Made by a program: the position numbers and the translations under genes. Below the pieces are notes generated by a model. That model searched no databases, was not told where the DNA came from, and was given only the letters and a program-made list of their open reading frames with translations. 36,795 nucleotides of DNA from Alphaproteobacteria bacterium HGW-Alphaproteobacteria-6 (GTDB lineage: Bacteria; Pseudomonadota; Alphaproteobacteria; Rhodobacterales; Rhodobacteraceae), in the NCBI GenBank assembly GCA_002841115.1, contig PHEC01000009.1:1-36795 (forward strand), written 5' to 3'. Shown piece after piece: positions 9,952 to 17,945 of this stretch (its first letter is position 1; every line of letters starts with the position of its first letter).

Positions 9952-9974
9952 GTCTGGACATAACGATCTGTCAA
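9947..9974 (-). promoter_or_regulatory. hutI promoter
   Basis: On the minus strand TTGACA (9974-9969), a 16-base spacer and CATAAT (9952-9947) form a near-consensus sigma-70 promoter. The predicted transcript start is about 28 bases before the hutI GTG. Confidence 0.7.
9948..9963. promoter_or_regulatory. Probable HutC operator
   Basis: Perfect inverted repeat TTATGTC-TG-GACATAA, overlapping the -10 regions of both hut promoters. A degenerate copy lies in front of hutC. Assignment to HutC is inferred from position and from the GntR/UTRA regulator encoded in the cluster. Confidence 0.7.
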
Positions 9975-9975
9975 G

Positions 9976-11358
9976 ATGGGAATGACGATGCTGCGGATAT
10001 GGGCCGAACAGGCGCTGCTGGCCGAAGGCTGGCGCAAGGGGGTCGCCGTCACGCTGTCGCCCGAGGGTCGGATCCTGTCGGTCGCAGCCGATCGCGCGCC
10101 GGATCAGCGTGACCGGCGGGTCGGGGTGCTGCTGCCCGCCCCGGCCAATTGCCATTCCCACGCCTTCCAGCGCGCCATGGCCGGGCTGAGCGAGCGTCGG
10201 GGTGCCGAAGACACCGACAGTTTCTGGACCTGGCGGCACCTGATGTATGGCTTTCTCGACCGGATCACCCCCGATCAGGTTCAGGCCATTGCCGCCTTCG
10301 TGCAGATGGAGATGCTGGAAGCCGGCTTTGCCACCAATGTCGAGTTCCACTATCTGCACCACCGCCCCGATGGCGGCGCCTATGACGACCCGGCCGAGAT
10401 GGGCGCCCGGATCGCCGCGGCGGCGGAAGAGACCGGCATCGGCCTGACGCTTCTGCCGGTGGCCTATCAGTTCGGCGGGCTCGACCGGCGCCCGCTTGGC
10501 GCCGGCCAGCGGCGGTTCGGCAACGACCCGGCAGGCTTTGCGCGTCTGGTCGAGGCGACGGCGCGGGCGATGGCGGCGCTTCCCGGCGATGCGGTCCTTG
10601 GCGTTGCGCCGCATTCGCTGCGCGCCGTCGATCCCGCCACGCTGGCCGATCTGGCCGCGCTGCGCCCCGGCGCGCCGATCCACATGCACCTGGCCGAGAC
10701 CCTGGCCGAGGTCGCCGAGGTCGAGGCGGCCCTTGGCCGGCGGCCGGTCGAATGGCTCATGGACAACGTCGCGCTGTCGGCGCGCTGGTGCCTGATCCAC
10801 CTGACCCAGATGGCAAGCCACGAGACCGGCGCGCTGGCCCGCAGCGGCGTGGTGGCCGGGCTTTGCCCGCTGACCGAGGCCAGCCTTGGCGATGGCATCT
10901 TCGACGGCACCGGCTGGCTGGGCGCGGGCGGCGCGATCGCGCTCGGCTCGGACAGCAACATCCGCATCTCGCTGGCCGAGGAACTGCGCCAGCTCGACAC
11001 CAGCCAGCGCCTTCGCGACCACAGCCGCGCCGCGCTGGCCACCGCCACGCGGTCCACCGGGCGGCGGCTTTTCGAGGATGCGGCGACCGGCGCGGCCCGG
11101 GCAGCGGGGCGCGGCGCCGGGCGGATCGAGGCCGGCGCCTGGGGCGATCTTATGGCGCTCGACATGACCCATGTCGACCTTCAGGGCCTTCGCGGCGACA
11201 CCATCCTCGACAGCTTCGCCTTCGCCGGCGACAGCACCATGGTGGCCGATGTCTGGGCCGCCGGGCGCCATGTCGTGCAGGGCGGCCGGCACATCCACCG
11301 CGAGGCGATCAGCGCCGCCTACCGCGCCGCGGTCCGGCCGCTGCGCGACGGCGCGTGA
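9976..11358 (+). CDS. hutF: Formimidoylglutamate deiminase
   Basis: Fourth step: N-formimino-L-glutamate gives N-formyl-L-glutamate and ammonia, passing product to HutG. The 460-residue amidohydrolase has [23 protein letters not shown], a later His region (CLIHLTQ) and LGSDSN, the metal and catalytic positions of the family. ATG codons at 9976, 9982 and 9988 are all possible; none has a clear Shine-Dalgarno, and the longest is reported. It is divergent from hutI across a shared operator and convergent with hutC, whose stop codon is only 12 bases away. Confidence 0.95.
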   Translation: MGMTMLRIWAEQALLAEGWRKGVAVTLSPEGRILSVAADRAPDQRDRRVGVLLPAPANCHSHAFQRAMAGLSERRGAEDTDSFWTWRHLMYGFLDRITPDQVQAIAAFVQMEMLEAGFATNVEFHYLHHRPDGGAYDDPAEMGARIAAAAEETGIGLTLLPVAYQFGGLDRRPLGAGQRRFGNDPAGFARLVEATARAMAALPGDAVLGVAPHSLRAVDPATLADLAALRPGAPIHMHLAETLAEVAEVEAALGRRPVEWLMDNVALSARWCLIHLTQMASHETGALARSGVVAGLCPLTEASLGDGIFDGTGWLGAGGAIALGSDSNIRISLAEELRQLDTSQRLRDHSRAALATATRSTGRRLFEDAATGAARAAGRGAGRIEAGAWGDLMALDMTHVDLQGLRGDTILDSFAFAGDSTMVADVWAAGRHVVQGGRHIHREAISAAYRAAVRPLRDGA

Positions 11359-11373
11359 GGTCACGTGAGGTCA
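11354..11373. repeat. Tandem 10-bp duplication over the hutF and hutC stops
   Basis: CGTGAGGTCA occurs twice back to back (11354-11363 and 11364-11373). The first copy contains the hutF stop and the second ends in the hutC stop. Confidence 0.7.
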
Positions 11374-12060
11374 GTAGCGCGTGGTCATCCGGTGGCCGGG
11401 CCGGTGGACCAGACGGACATAGGTCACGGTCTGGTCGTTCCACCGGGTCAGGCGTTCGGTCATCATGAGCGGATCGCCGGCACTGCAATCCAGATGGGCC
11501 GCTAGCGCCCGGTCCGCCGCGGTGGCCGAGATGCTGATCTCGACCGCCGAGAAGGGGATCTGCGACATCAGCCATTCGGTCGGGACGCTGGTCGCAAAAT
11601 CGGCGTCGCGCGCCTGCGGCAGCAGGCCGAGGTTGATCCAGCGGTCTTCGTGCTGCCAGGGCGCGGCATCGGCGAAATGCAGGCAGACGAGGTGCAGCAC
11701 TTCGGTGCCGGCCGCAAGCGCCATCCGGGCGCGCAGCCAGTCGGGCGCGACGACCGCCTCGGAGGACACAAGCGCATAGCGGTAGGCCGCGCCCTGCTCC
11801 TCGATCTCGCGCCGCACCACCGGAATGTCGAAGCGCGCCTGGCGCAGCGGCGACATCCGCACCCGGGTGCCCGACTTGCGCTTGCGCTCGATGATGCCGT
11901 CCTCGGCCAGTTCGCGCATCGCCCGGTTCACCGTGGCGCGGGCGGCGCCATAGCTTTCGGCCAGCTCCATCTCGCCGGGAATCAGGCTGCCGGGCGGCCA
12001 GTCGCCGCGGGTGATCCTGCCAAGGATATCGGCCTTGATCTCGCGATAGGTCGCTGCCAT
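11371..12060 (-). CDS. hutC: Histidine-utilisation repressor, GntR/HutC family
   Basis: A 229-residue transcriptional repressor. The N-terminal winged helix (about residues 3-70) has the GntR pattern PPGSLIPGEMELAESYGAARATVNRAMREL, and is followed by a UTRA ligand-binding domain (about 85-225; note FSAVEISISATAADRALA and DPLMMTERLTR). In known hut systems HutC is released from DNA by urocanate; here this is inferred from family and context. The likely operators are the palindrome at 9948-9963 and the degenerate copy before this gene, suggesting autoregulation. The ATG at 12060 begins MAATYREIKADIL. Confidence 0.94.
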   Translation of the reverse strand: MAATYREIKADILGRITRGDWPPGSLIPGEMELAESYGAARATVNRAMRELAEDGIIERKRKSGTRVRMSPLRQARFDIPVVRREIEEQGAAYRYALVSSEAVVAPDWLRARMALAAGTEVLHLVCLHFADAAPWQHEDRWINLGLLPQARDADFATSVPTEWLMSQIPFSAVEISISATAADRALAAHLDCSAGDPLMMTERLTRWNDQTVTYVRLVHRPGHRMTTRY

Positions 12061-12083
12061 GGCCCTGCCTTCCGGGTCCGCTC

Positions 12084-12107
12084 GCGGGCCTGCCGCAGCA
12101 GGCCCGC
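12084..12107. other. Hairpin in the hutC leader
   Basis: A perfect 10-bp stem GCGGGCCTGC / GCAGGCCCGC with a CGCA tetraloop lies between the hutC -10 box and its start codon. It has no following T run, so it could be a transcript stability or pause element. Confidence 0.45.
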
Positions 12108-12116
12108 ATTGCGGCC

Positions 12117-12133
12117 ATTATAAATAGACATAA
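12117..12133 (-). promoter_or_regulatory. hutC -10 box with degenerate operator
   Basis: On the minus strand TTATGTCTATTTATAA (12133-12118) shares the first eight and last four bases with the hutI/hutF operator. It covers a consensus TATAAT -10 (12122-12117). No convincing -35 is seen at 16-18 bases. Confidence 0.5.
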
Positions 12134-12209
12134 TGCTTGTCGGTCCAGACAAAACCGGGCGACAGCCGGGTGTGCCGGGCAATGCCGCCCCCGGACCCAG
12201 GTGCCGCCC

Positions 12210-13127
12210 TCAGACCCAGTAGGGATTCGACCAGGCCCGCCGGCCGGCCTTGTCGACCACCGTCACCCGCAGCCAGGGCGAGCCGCGGAACCGTTCAAGC
12301 GGCACCGCCGCCCGGGTCATCGACAGCCCGTGCACCGCCCGCGCCGCCATGCCATGTCCCTGCACGATGACCGAGACCGCCGGCGAACAGACGACCTCGA
12401 CCGCCTTGTCGGTGATCGCGACGGCGCGGATCTCGGGGCCCTGGCTGGCATAGTGGTGCCCGGCCTTCAGCGCCGCCAGCAGCGCATCGGGGTCGTTTTC
12501 CTCGGCCTTGACCATCACCCAGCCGCCGAAATGATCGGGCTCCGAGAAATGCGCGTCATCGGTCGCCACCAGATGCAGCCGCCGGCCCTCGGACAGGAGA
12601 AGATCGTTGATCGCGAATCCGTCGGCCCGGTCGCAGCCCGCCCAGCAGCCGTGGTTGTAGGTCTCGACCGCGTGCGCCGCCTCGATCAGGCGGGCATCGG
12701 CCAGCGTCAGGCCGGACCATTGCGGATGGGCGACGGCAACGAAGGCGCCGGCATCGCGCGCCCGCGCCGCCAGTGCCGCGCCGCTTTCCGCACCCTCGAC
12801 CGGGCGGAAATGCGGTGCCTCGGGCGGGGCGAAATCCGCCGGAAGCCCGACCGCGAGGATGTGCCACAACTCGTCGTTGGCCTGGCGCCCGCCATGCAGT
12901 TCGGCACCGGGGATGGTGGTGAAGCCGGGGGCGCGGAAGGGTCGGGTATCGACGATCGGATAGTTGTAAAGCCCGATGAAATGATCGGTCAGCGCGATGA
13001 AGTCATAGCCCTCGTCGCGGTAGCGCCGGCAGACCTCGGCCGGTTCCAGCGCCCCGTCCGACCGGGTCGAATGGGTGTGCAGATTGCCGCGGAAGAACCG
13101 TCCGGGCGCGGTGAAGGCATCGGTCAT
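12210..13127 (-). CDS. PHP-domain metallohydrolase
   Basis: A 305-residue protein of the PHP (polymerase and histidinol phosphatase) fold, CehA/McbA-like. Metal ligands are visible in NLHTHSTRSDG near the N-terminus, ALTDHF, GAELHGG, VAVAHPQWSG and VATDDAHFSEPDHF. The C-terminal part carries a small beta domain (ASQGPEIRAVAIT...). The start is taken at the ATG at 13127 behind CGGGAA rather than at 13187, because the extra residues look non-coding. The substrate is unknown; phosphoesterase activity is plausible. Its position after the hut genes on the same strand as hutC gives no proof of a functional link. Confidence 0.85.
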   Translation of the reverse strand: MTDAFTAPGRFFRGNLHTHSTRSDGALEPAEVCRRYRDEGYDFIALTDHFIGLYNYPIVDTRPFRAPGFTTIPGAELHGGRQANDELWHILAVGLPADFAPPEAPHFRPVEGAESGAALAARARDAGAFVAVAHPQWSGLTLADARLIEAAHAVETYNHGCWAGCDRADGFAINDLLLSEGRRLHLVATDDAHFSEPDHFGGWVMVKAEENDPDALLAALKAGHHYASQGPEIRAVAITDKAVEVVCSPAVSVIVQGHGMAARAVHGLSMTRAAVPLERFRGSPWLRVTVVDKAGRRAWSNPYWV

Positions 13128-13246
13128 GGCGATTCCCGCAAACGTTGATCTGGCCGCAGCATGACCGCGCCCCACGCGCCGATGCAAGCCAGCCTTCGCG
13201 CAGCCTTGCCGTTGCCTCGGGCGGGCGGGCGTGGCAGACCCGTGCC

Positions 13247-14545
13247 ATGGTCCTTTACCGCCTCTTCACCGGGCTGATCCTTGTCGCGCTGCGGGCGCGG
13301 ATCGCGCTGGCGCGGCTGGCGCGCCGCCCCGCGCCGGCCGGCCTGGCAGAGCGGCTGGACCGGCCGGTTCCGCCGGCCGGCACCGGGCCGCTGATCTGGT
13401 TGCACGGCGCCTCGAACGGCGAGCTGACCTCGGCGCGGCCGCTGATCGCCGCCCTTCTCGACCGGGTGCCGGATCTCAGGCTGCTGATCACCGCCAACAG
13501 CCTCGGCGGGCGCGATCTGGTGCGCGGCTGGGCGCTGGCGCGAACCGCCGTCACGCTGGCACCCTTTGATCAGGCCGGCACGGTGGCGCGGTTTCTCGAC
13601 ACGGCGCGCCCGGTGGCACTGGTGATGATCGAGAACGAGATCTGGCCCAACCGGCTTGAGCTTTGCGCGGCGCGCGGCATTCCGGTTCTGGTCGCCGGGG
13701 CGCGGCTCTCATCGGCAAGTGCCCGGGCCTGGGGGCGGTTTCCCCGGCTGGCGCGGCGGCTGATGTCGGCGATCCGCTGGGCCGCGCCGCAAGACGAGGC
13801 CTCGCGTGCGCGGCTGATCGCGCTTGGACTGGCGCCCGACCGGCTGGGTCCGGTCCTGACGCTGAAATCGGTGCCGGAACAGACCGACGGCGCGCCCGCC
13901 GGCCCGGCGCGGGCGCAGACCCTTCTTGCCGCCTCGACCCATGCGGGCGAGGACGAGGTGGTGCTTGATGCCGTCGTCGCCGCCCGCGCCACCTTGCCCG
14001 GTCTGCGCCTCATCCTCGCGCCGCGCCACCCGCACCGGCGCGACCGGATCGAGGCATTGATCCGCGCCCGCGACCTGGGTTTCGCCACCCGGTCGCGCGG
14101 CGCAGGGCCGGCCGAGGGGCTGCCGGTCTACCTTGCCGATACGCTGGGCGAGATGGAGCGCTGGTATCGCATGGCGGGCATGACCTTCGTCGGCGGATCG
14201 CTGGTCGAGAAGGGCGGCCATACGCCCTTCGAGCCGGCCGCCCATGGCTCGGCGATCCTGCACGGGCCGCACTGGACGAATTTCGCTCCGGCTTACGGCG
14301 CGCTGGCGGCGGGCCAGGGCGCGGTCGAGGTCGCGGACGCCGACGATCTTGCCGCGGCAATTCTGGCGCTTGCCGATCCGGCCGCGCAGGCGGCACTGGC
14401 CGGGCGGGCAGGCGCGGCACTGGCACCCTTTGGCGACAAGGCGGCGACGGAGGCGGTGCTGGCGGCGCTGGCGGCGGCGACCGGAATCGCCGAGATCGGC
14501 CAGAAACCGCGGATCACAGGGGAACCCGATGCAATTCACGCTTGA
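13247..14545 (+). CDS. waaA: 3-deoxy-D-manno-octulosonate (Kdo) transferase
   Basis: Adds Kdo from CMP-Kdo to lipid A precursor at the inner membrane. The 432-residue GT30 glycosyltransferase has a short hydrophobic N-terminal segment, the N-terminal domain block IWLHGASNGEL with the catalytic Glu at residue 59, MIENEIWPNRLELCAARGIPV, and the C-terminal nucleotide-sugar region FVGGSLVEKGGHTPFEPA. The ATG at 13247 is preferred over the frame start at 13145. The last 17 bases overlap the next gene. Some alphaproteobacteria have more than one WaaA-like protein, so which Kdo residue it adds is not settled. Confidence 0.92.
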   Translation: MVLYRLFTGLILVALRARIALARLARRPAPAGLAERLDRPVPPAGTGPLIWLHGASNGELTSARPLIAALLDRVPDLRLLITANSLGGRDLVRGWALARTAVTLAPFDQAGTVARFLDTARPVALVMIENEIWPNRLELCAARGIPVLVAGARLSSASARAWGRFPRLARRLMSAIRWAAPQDEASRARLIALGLAPDRLGPVLTLKSVPEQTDGAPAGPARAQTLLAASTHAGEDEVVLDAVVAARATLPGLRLILAPRHPHRRDRIEALIRARDLGFATRSRGAGPAEGLPVYLADTLGEMERWYRMAGMTFVGGSLVEKGGHTPFEPAAHGSAILHGPHWTNFAPAYGALAAGQGAVEVADADDLAAAILALADPAAQAALAGRAGAALAPFGDKAATEAVLAALAAATGIAEIGQKPRITGEPDAIHA

Positions 14546-15527
14546 CGAGCTTGACGCCGCCGCCGCCCTGGTCCACCGCCAGATGGACCCGACGCCGCAA
14601 TACGACTGGCCGCAGATCTCGGCGGCGACCGGCGTCGAGACCTGGGTCAAGCACGAGAACCACGCGCCCGTCGGCGCCTTCAAGGCGCGCGGCGCGATCA
14701 CCTTCATCGACTGGCTGAGGCGCACCCGGCCCGACTGTCCCGGCATCATCACCGCGACCCGCGGCAACCACGGCCAGGCCCAGGCCCGCGCCGCCGGCCG
14801 GGCCGGGCTGCGCGCCGTGGTCTATGTGCCGCGCGGCAATTCGCCGGAAAAGAACGCCGCGATGCGCGCCTTCGGGGCGGAGTTGCGCGAGGTCGGCGAG
14901 GATTTCGACGCGGCCCGCGAGGCGGCGATGCGGGCGGCCGCGGCCGAGGGGCTTTACCCGGTGCCGCCCTTTCACCGCGAGTTGGTGCGCGGGGTCGCGA
15001 CCTATGGGCTCGAGTTCCTGCGTGCCGCACCGCCGCTTGACACCGTCTATGTGCCGATCGGCTGCGGTTCGGGCATCTGCGGGGTGATCGCGGCGCGCGA
15101 TGCGCTCGGGCTGGCGACCGAGGTCGTCGGCGTGGTCGCGACCGGGGCGGCGGCGGCGAAGCTCTCGGCCGAGTCGGGGCGGCTGACCGAGACCGAGGCC
15201 GCGCGAACCTTCGCCGATGGCATGGCGGTCAGAGTGCCGGTGCAGGCGGCGCTTGATATCTCCCGGCCCGGTCCTGACGGCTGCGGGGCGGCGCGCATCC
15301 TTGCGGTGGACGACGACGCGATCGCCGATGCGGTGCGGCTGATCTTCGCCGCGACCCACAACGTCGCCGAAGGCGCCGGTGCGGCGGCGCTGGCCGCCCT
15401 GATGCAGGACGGTGCGCGGGCCGGTGGAGGAGCCGGTGCAGGCCGGGTCGGGATCATCCTGTCGGGCGGCAATATCGACAGCGATCGCTTCGCCGCGGTG
15501 CTTTCGGGTCACACCCCCGGGCCGTGA
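14529..15527 (+). CDS. Threonine/serine dehydratase-like PLP enzyme
   Basis: A 332-residue fold-type II PLP enzyme. The PLP lysine is K52 in APVGAFKARGA, followed by ATRGNHGQAQA and the Gly-rich phosphate-binding loop PIGCGSGICG. It lacks a C-terminal ACT regulatory domain, so it resembles catabolic threonine dehydratase or serine dehydratase/racemase rather than biosynthetic IlvA. The start ATG lies inside waaA (17-base overlap), implying translational coupling, though the two functions are unrelated. The exact substrate cannot be told from sequence. Confidence 0.88.
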   Translation: MQFTLDELDAAAALVHRQMDPTPQYDWPQISAATGVETWVKHENHAPVGAFKARGAITFIDWLRRTRPDCPGIITATRGNHGQAQARAAGRAGLRAVVYVPRGNSPEKNAAMRAFGAELREVGEDFDAAREAAMRAAAAEGLYPVPPFHRELVRGVATYGLEFLRAAPPLDTVYVPIGCGSGICGVIAARDALGLATEVVGVVATGAAAAKLSAESGRLTETEAARTFADGMAVRVPVQAALDISRPGPDGCGAARILAVDDDAIADAVRLIFAATHNVAEGAGAAALAALMQDGARAGGGAGAGRVGIILSGGNIDSDRFAAVLSGHTPGP

Positions 15528-15558
15528 TTCGGGCCATGAGGCTGGAAAATGCCGCGTG

Positions 15559-15578
15559 TTTGCTTTATATTAAGCAAA
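15559..15578. promoter_or_regulatory. AT-rich inverted repeat before the NUDIX gene
   Basis: TTTGCTT-tatatt-AAGCAAA, a perfect 7-bp inverted repeat in an otherwise GC-rich gap (15528-15663). It may be an operator or a promoter region of the NUDIX gene, or a weak terminator of the preceding gene. Confidence 0.35.
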
Positions 15579-15663
15579 ATCCCGCTTCAGAACGGGTCGA
15601 GGAGCACCATTTGCCCATGGACCACAGAACCCCGAGAACCCCGGCGGCAGCGCCGGGAGCCGG

Positions 15664-16143
15664 ATGGCAGCGATGAAGAAGCTTGGACCGCACGAGGCCG
15701 GCTCGGATCCGGCGCTGGCCCAGTATGGCGCGCTGTGCTACCGGCGGGGCACCGATGGCGCGGTCGAGGTGCTGCTGATCACCAGCCGCGACACCGGGCG
15801 CTGGATCATCCCCAAGGGCTGGCCGATGAAGCGCCGGAGCGGGTCGCAATCGGCCGCCCGCGAGGCCTATGAGGAGGCCGGCGTCAAGGGGCGGCTGCAC
15901 GAGGGCTGCGTGGGATATTACTCCTACGGCAAGGGCATGCCGGGCGGTGCCGTGCTGCCGGTCGTCGTCTCGGTCTTCGCCATCGAGGTCTCTCGCCTGG
16001 CGTCGGATTTCCCCGAAAGCGAGGACCGCCGGCGCAAGTGGTTCAGCCCGGTCAAGGCGGCAGAGCGGGTCGCCGAGCCGGAGCTGCGTGCGCTTCTGGC
16101 CGGCTTTGCCCCGGACACGGCGGCACGGGGCGCGCAGGCGTGA
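15664..16143 (+). CDS. NUDIX hydrolase, diadenosine/diphosphoinositol polyphosphate type
   Basis: A 159-residue NUDIX hydrolase. The helix of the NUDIX box is clear (SAAREAYEEAGV), preceded by WIIPKGWPMKR. The usual first Glu of the box (G-x5-E) is Arg here, as in many members of the PKGWP subgroup linked to diadenosine polyphosphate hydrolysis; catalytic residues of REAYEEAG are intact. The start at 15664 follows GGGAG. The specific substrate is not determinable from sequence. Confidence 0.88.
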   Translation: MAAMKKLGPHEAGSDPALAQYGALCYRRGTDGAVEVLLITSRDTGRWIIPKGWPMKRRSGSQSAAREAYEEAGVKGRLHEGCVGYYSYGKGMPGGAVLPVVVSVFAIEVSRLASDFPESEDRRRKWFSPVKAAERVAEPELRALLAGFAPDTAARGAQA

Positions 16144-16271
16144 TCGCCGGAGATTGCGCAATCGCTTGATTTTCCCGGCGCGGTGGCCAGATTGGCAAGG
16201 TCAGGGCCGGGATCAGGGCTGCGTGGCCCGGGACCGGCCGCCCGAAACGGGCGGGAAGGAAAGGTGACGGC

Positions 16272-16712
16272 ATGATCCGCTATGCGCTGCACTGCGACAA
16301 GGATCACAGGTTCGAAAGCTGGTTCCAGTCGGCGGCGGCCTTCGACCGGCTGGCCGGGGCCGCGATGATCGCCTGCGCCGTCTGCGGATCGACCCGGGTC
16401 GACAAGACCCTGATGGCGCCGTCGCTGCGCCCGGCCCGCGAGGGCGCGCAGGATGCGCAGGACCCGGCGCCGTCGCTGCGCGGGCCGGCGACCGCGCAGG
16501 AGGCGGCACTGGCCGCCTTGCGCCGCCGGATCGAGGAAAACGCCGATTACGTCGGGTTGAACTTCGCCGCCGAGGCCCGTGCGATCCATGCCGGCGAGAC
16601 GCCCGGGCGGTCGATCTGGGGCGAGGCGCGGATCGACGAGGCCCGCGATTTGATCGAGGACGGCATCCCGGTCGCACCGCTGCCCTTCGTGCCGGCACGC
16701 AAGACCAACTGA
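16272..16712 (+). CDS. DUF1178-family protein
   Basis: A 146-residue protein starting MIRYALHCDKDHRFESWF, the hallmark of DUF1178, with a Cys pair (IACAVCGS) suggesting a small metal site. The C-terminal half contains the conserved stretch ENADYVGLNFAAEARAIH and the end PLPFVPARK. It has a strong ribosome site (GGAAGGAAAGG). Function is unknown. It sits downstream of the NUDIX gene; the 128-base gap carries a 12-bp palindrome GATTGCGCAATC at 16152-16163. Confidence 0.9.
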   Translation: MIRYALHCDKDHRFESWFQSAAAFDRLAGAAMIACAVCGSTRVDKTLMAPSLRPAREGAQDAQDPAPSLRGPATAQEAALAALRRRIEENADYVGLNFAAEARAIHAGETPGRSIWGEARIDEARDLIEDGIPVAPLPFVPARKTN

Positions 16713-16749
16713 TGGCGGGGGCGGGGACAAGGGGGCTGTCTGCCCCCTC

Positions 16750-16770
16750 CCCCCGGACGTCGTCCGGGGG
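16750..16770. repeat. Intergenic hairpin, possible repeated element
   Basis: CCCCCGGAC-GTC-GTCCGGGGG, a perfect 9-bp stem, lies in a low-complexity G/C-rich gap between the DUF1178 and SDR genes. From memory, similar gaps recur in Rhodobacter-group genomes, but this is the only copy I see here. It may act as a terminator. Confidence 0.45.
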
Positions 16771-16811
16771 TCACCCCCGAAGGTATTTTCGAACAGAAGA
16801 AGGGGCGAGGG

Positions 16812-17462
16812 ATGCGGGTTCTGATCACCGGGGCGAACCGGGGGATCGGCCGGGCGCTGCTGGATGGCCTTGACGCGCGCGGAGACCGGGTAACCGGCAC
16901 GGCGCGCGGCGCGGATGCGGGGCCGGGCTGGCTGCGGGTCGATGTCGCCGACCCGGCGTCGGTCGCCGCGATGGGGCGGGCGTTCGGCGAAGAGCCGCTT
17001 GATCTTCTGGTCTGCAATGCCGGGGTCTATCCCGACAAGGGCCAGAGGCTGGCGGATGGCTATCCGGCCGGGCTTTGGGCCGAGACCTTCGCGGTCAATG
17101 TGACGGGTGTGTTTCTGAGCGTGCAGGCGCTGTTGCCGGCGCTGGCCCGGCGGCGGGGAAAGGTGGCGATCCTGTCGTCGCGGATGGGGTCGCAGGCGCT
17201 GGCGCCGGGCGGCAGCCTGATCTACCGCGCCTCGAAGGCGGCGGCGCTGAACCTCGGCCGCAACCTGGCGGCAGAGCTTGCGCCCGAGGGCATTGCTGTC
17301 GGCATCTATCATCCGGGCTGGGTCCGGACCGCGATGGGCGGTGCGGCGGCCGATCTGGACCCGGCGGTGGCGGCGGCCGGGCTGATGGCGCGCTTCGATG
17401 CGCTGTCGCTGGCGACCACCGGGTGTTTCGAGGATCACGCGGGCCGTGCTATCCTGTTGTGA
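16812..17462 (+). CDS. SDR-family oxidoreductase
   Basis: A short-chain dehydrogenase/reductase of 216 residues, slightly shorter than usual. The N-terminal Rossmann motif is TGANRGIG, followed by CNAGVY, the Ser of the catalytic region in ILSSRMGS, and YRASK. The ending (GCFEDHAGRAILL) resembles small C-factor-like SDRs. It is followed four bases later by sequence leading into the NTF2-like gene, so the two may be co-transcribed. The substrate is unknown. Confidence 0.9.
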   Translation: MRVLITGANRGIGRALLDGLDARGDRVTGTARGADAGPGWLRVDVADPASVAAMGRAFGEEPLDLLVCNAGVYPDKGQRLADGYPAGLWAETFAVNVTGVFLSVQALLPALARRRGKVAILSSRMGSQALAPGGSLIYRASKAAALNLGRNLAAELAPEGIAVGIYHPGWVRTAMGGAAADLDPAVAAAGLMARFDALSLATTGCFEDHAGRAILL

Positions 17463-17486
17463 GACTTGGAGACGAAGGATTGCGGA

Positions 17487-17861
17487 ATGGCATTTCGTGA
17501 CGAGGCACAGGCTTTGTTTGACCTGATGGCAGTTGCCTACCGCGCCGGGGACGCTGCCGGTTGCGCCGCCTGTTTCACCGAGGACGCCCGGCTTTTGTCA
17601 CCCTATGCAGTCGAGGCGCGGGGGCGGGCCGAGATCGAGGCACTGCACCGGGACTGGGCCGGGCATGGCGGCAATGCAAAGACCCTCACCGTGATCGACG
17701 CCGGTTGCGAAGGTAATACCGGCTGGTGCCTCGTGACCTATAGCGAAGGCGACAGGACCGGTGACGGGAAATCGCTCGGCGTGCTTCGGCGCGGGTCGAA
17801 GGGGTGGCGCATCAGCCATTGCTGTCTGGTTGCCGACGCCCCACCCCTGGCCGAAGCGTGA
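17487..17861 (+). CDS. NTF2-like (SnoaL/DUF4440-type) protein
   Basis: A 124-residue single-domain protein with the NTF2-like layout: an N-terminal helix (DEAQALFDLMAVAYRAGDAAGCAACF), TEDARLLSP, a central WAGHGG region and C-terminal strands ending SHCCLVADAPP. The ATG at 17487 follows GAAGGA; an upstream in-frame TTG at 17466 is less likely. Such domains can be small isomerases, binding proteins or inactive; no catalytic residue pattern singles one out. Confidence 0.8.
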   Translation: MAFRDEAQALFDLMAVAYRAGDAAGCAACFTEDARLLSPYAVEARGRAEIEALHRDWAGHGGNAKTLTVIDAGCEGNTGWCLVTYSEGDRTGDGKSLGVLRRGSKGWRISHCCLVADAPPLAEA

Positions 17862-17945
17862 CGCGACGACCTTCGCCCCTTGCCGTCGCCCCCCCGCCCG
17901 CATAAGAAGCGCGCGACTTGCAACGGGCGCGGCAGGGGGGCCGGG

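Noticed and set aside
9913-11364. A minus-strand open frame of over 480 codons continuing hutI upstream, antisense to hutF
   Set aside because: Its translation is low-complexity Arg/Gly/Ala-rich with no domain, while hutF on the plus strand has clear active-site motifs. Long antisense frames are expected at this GC content.
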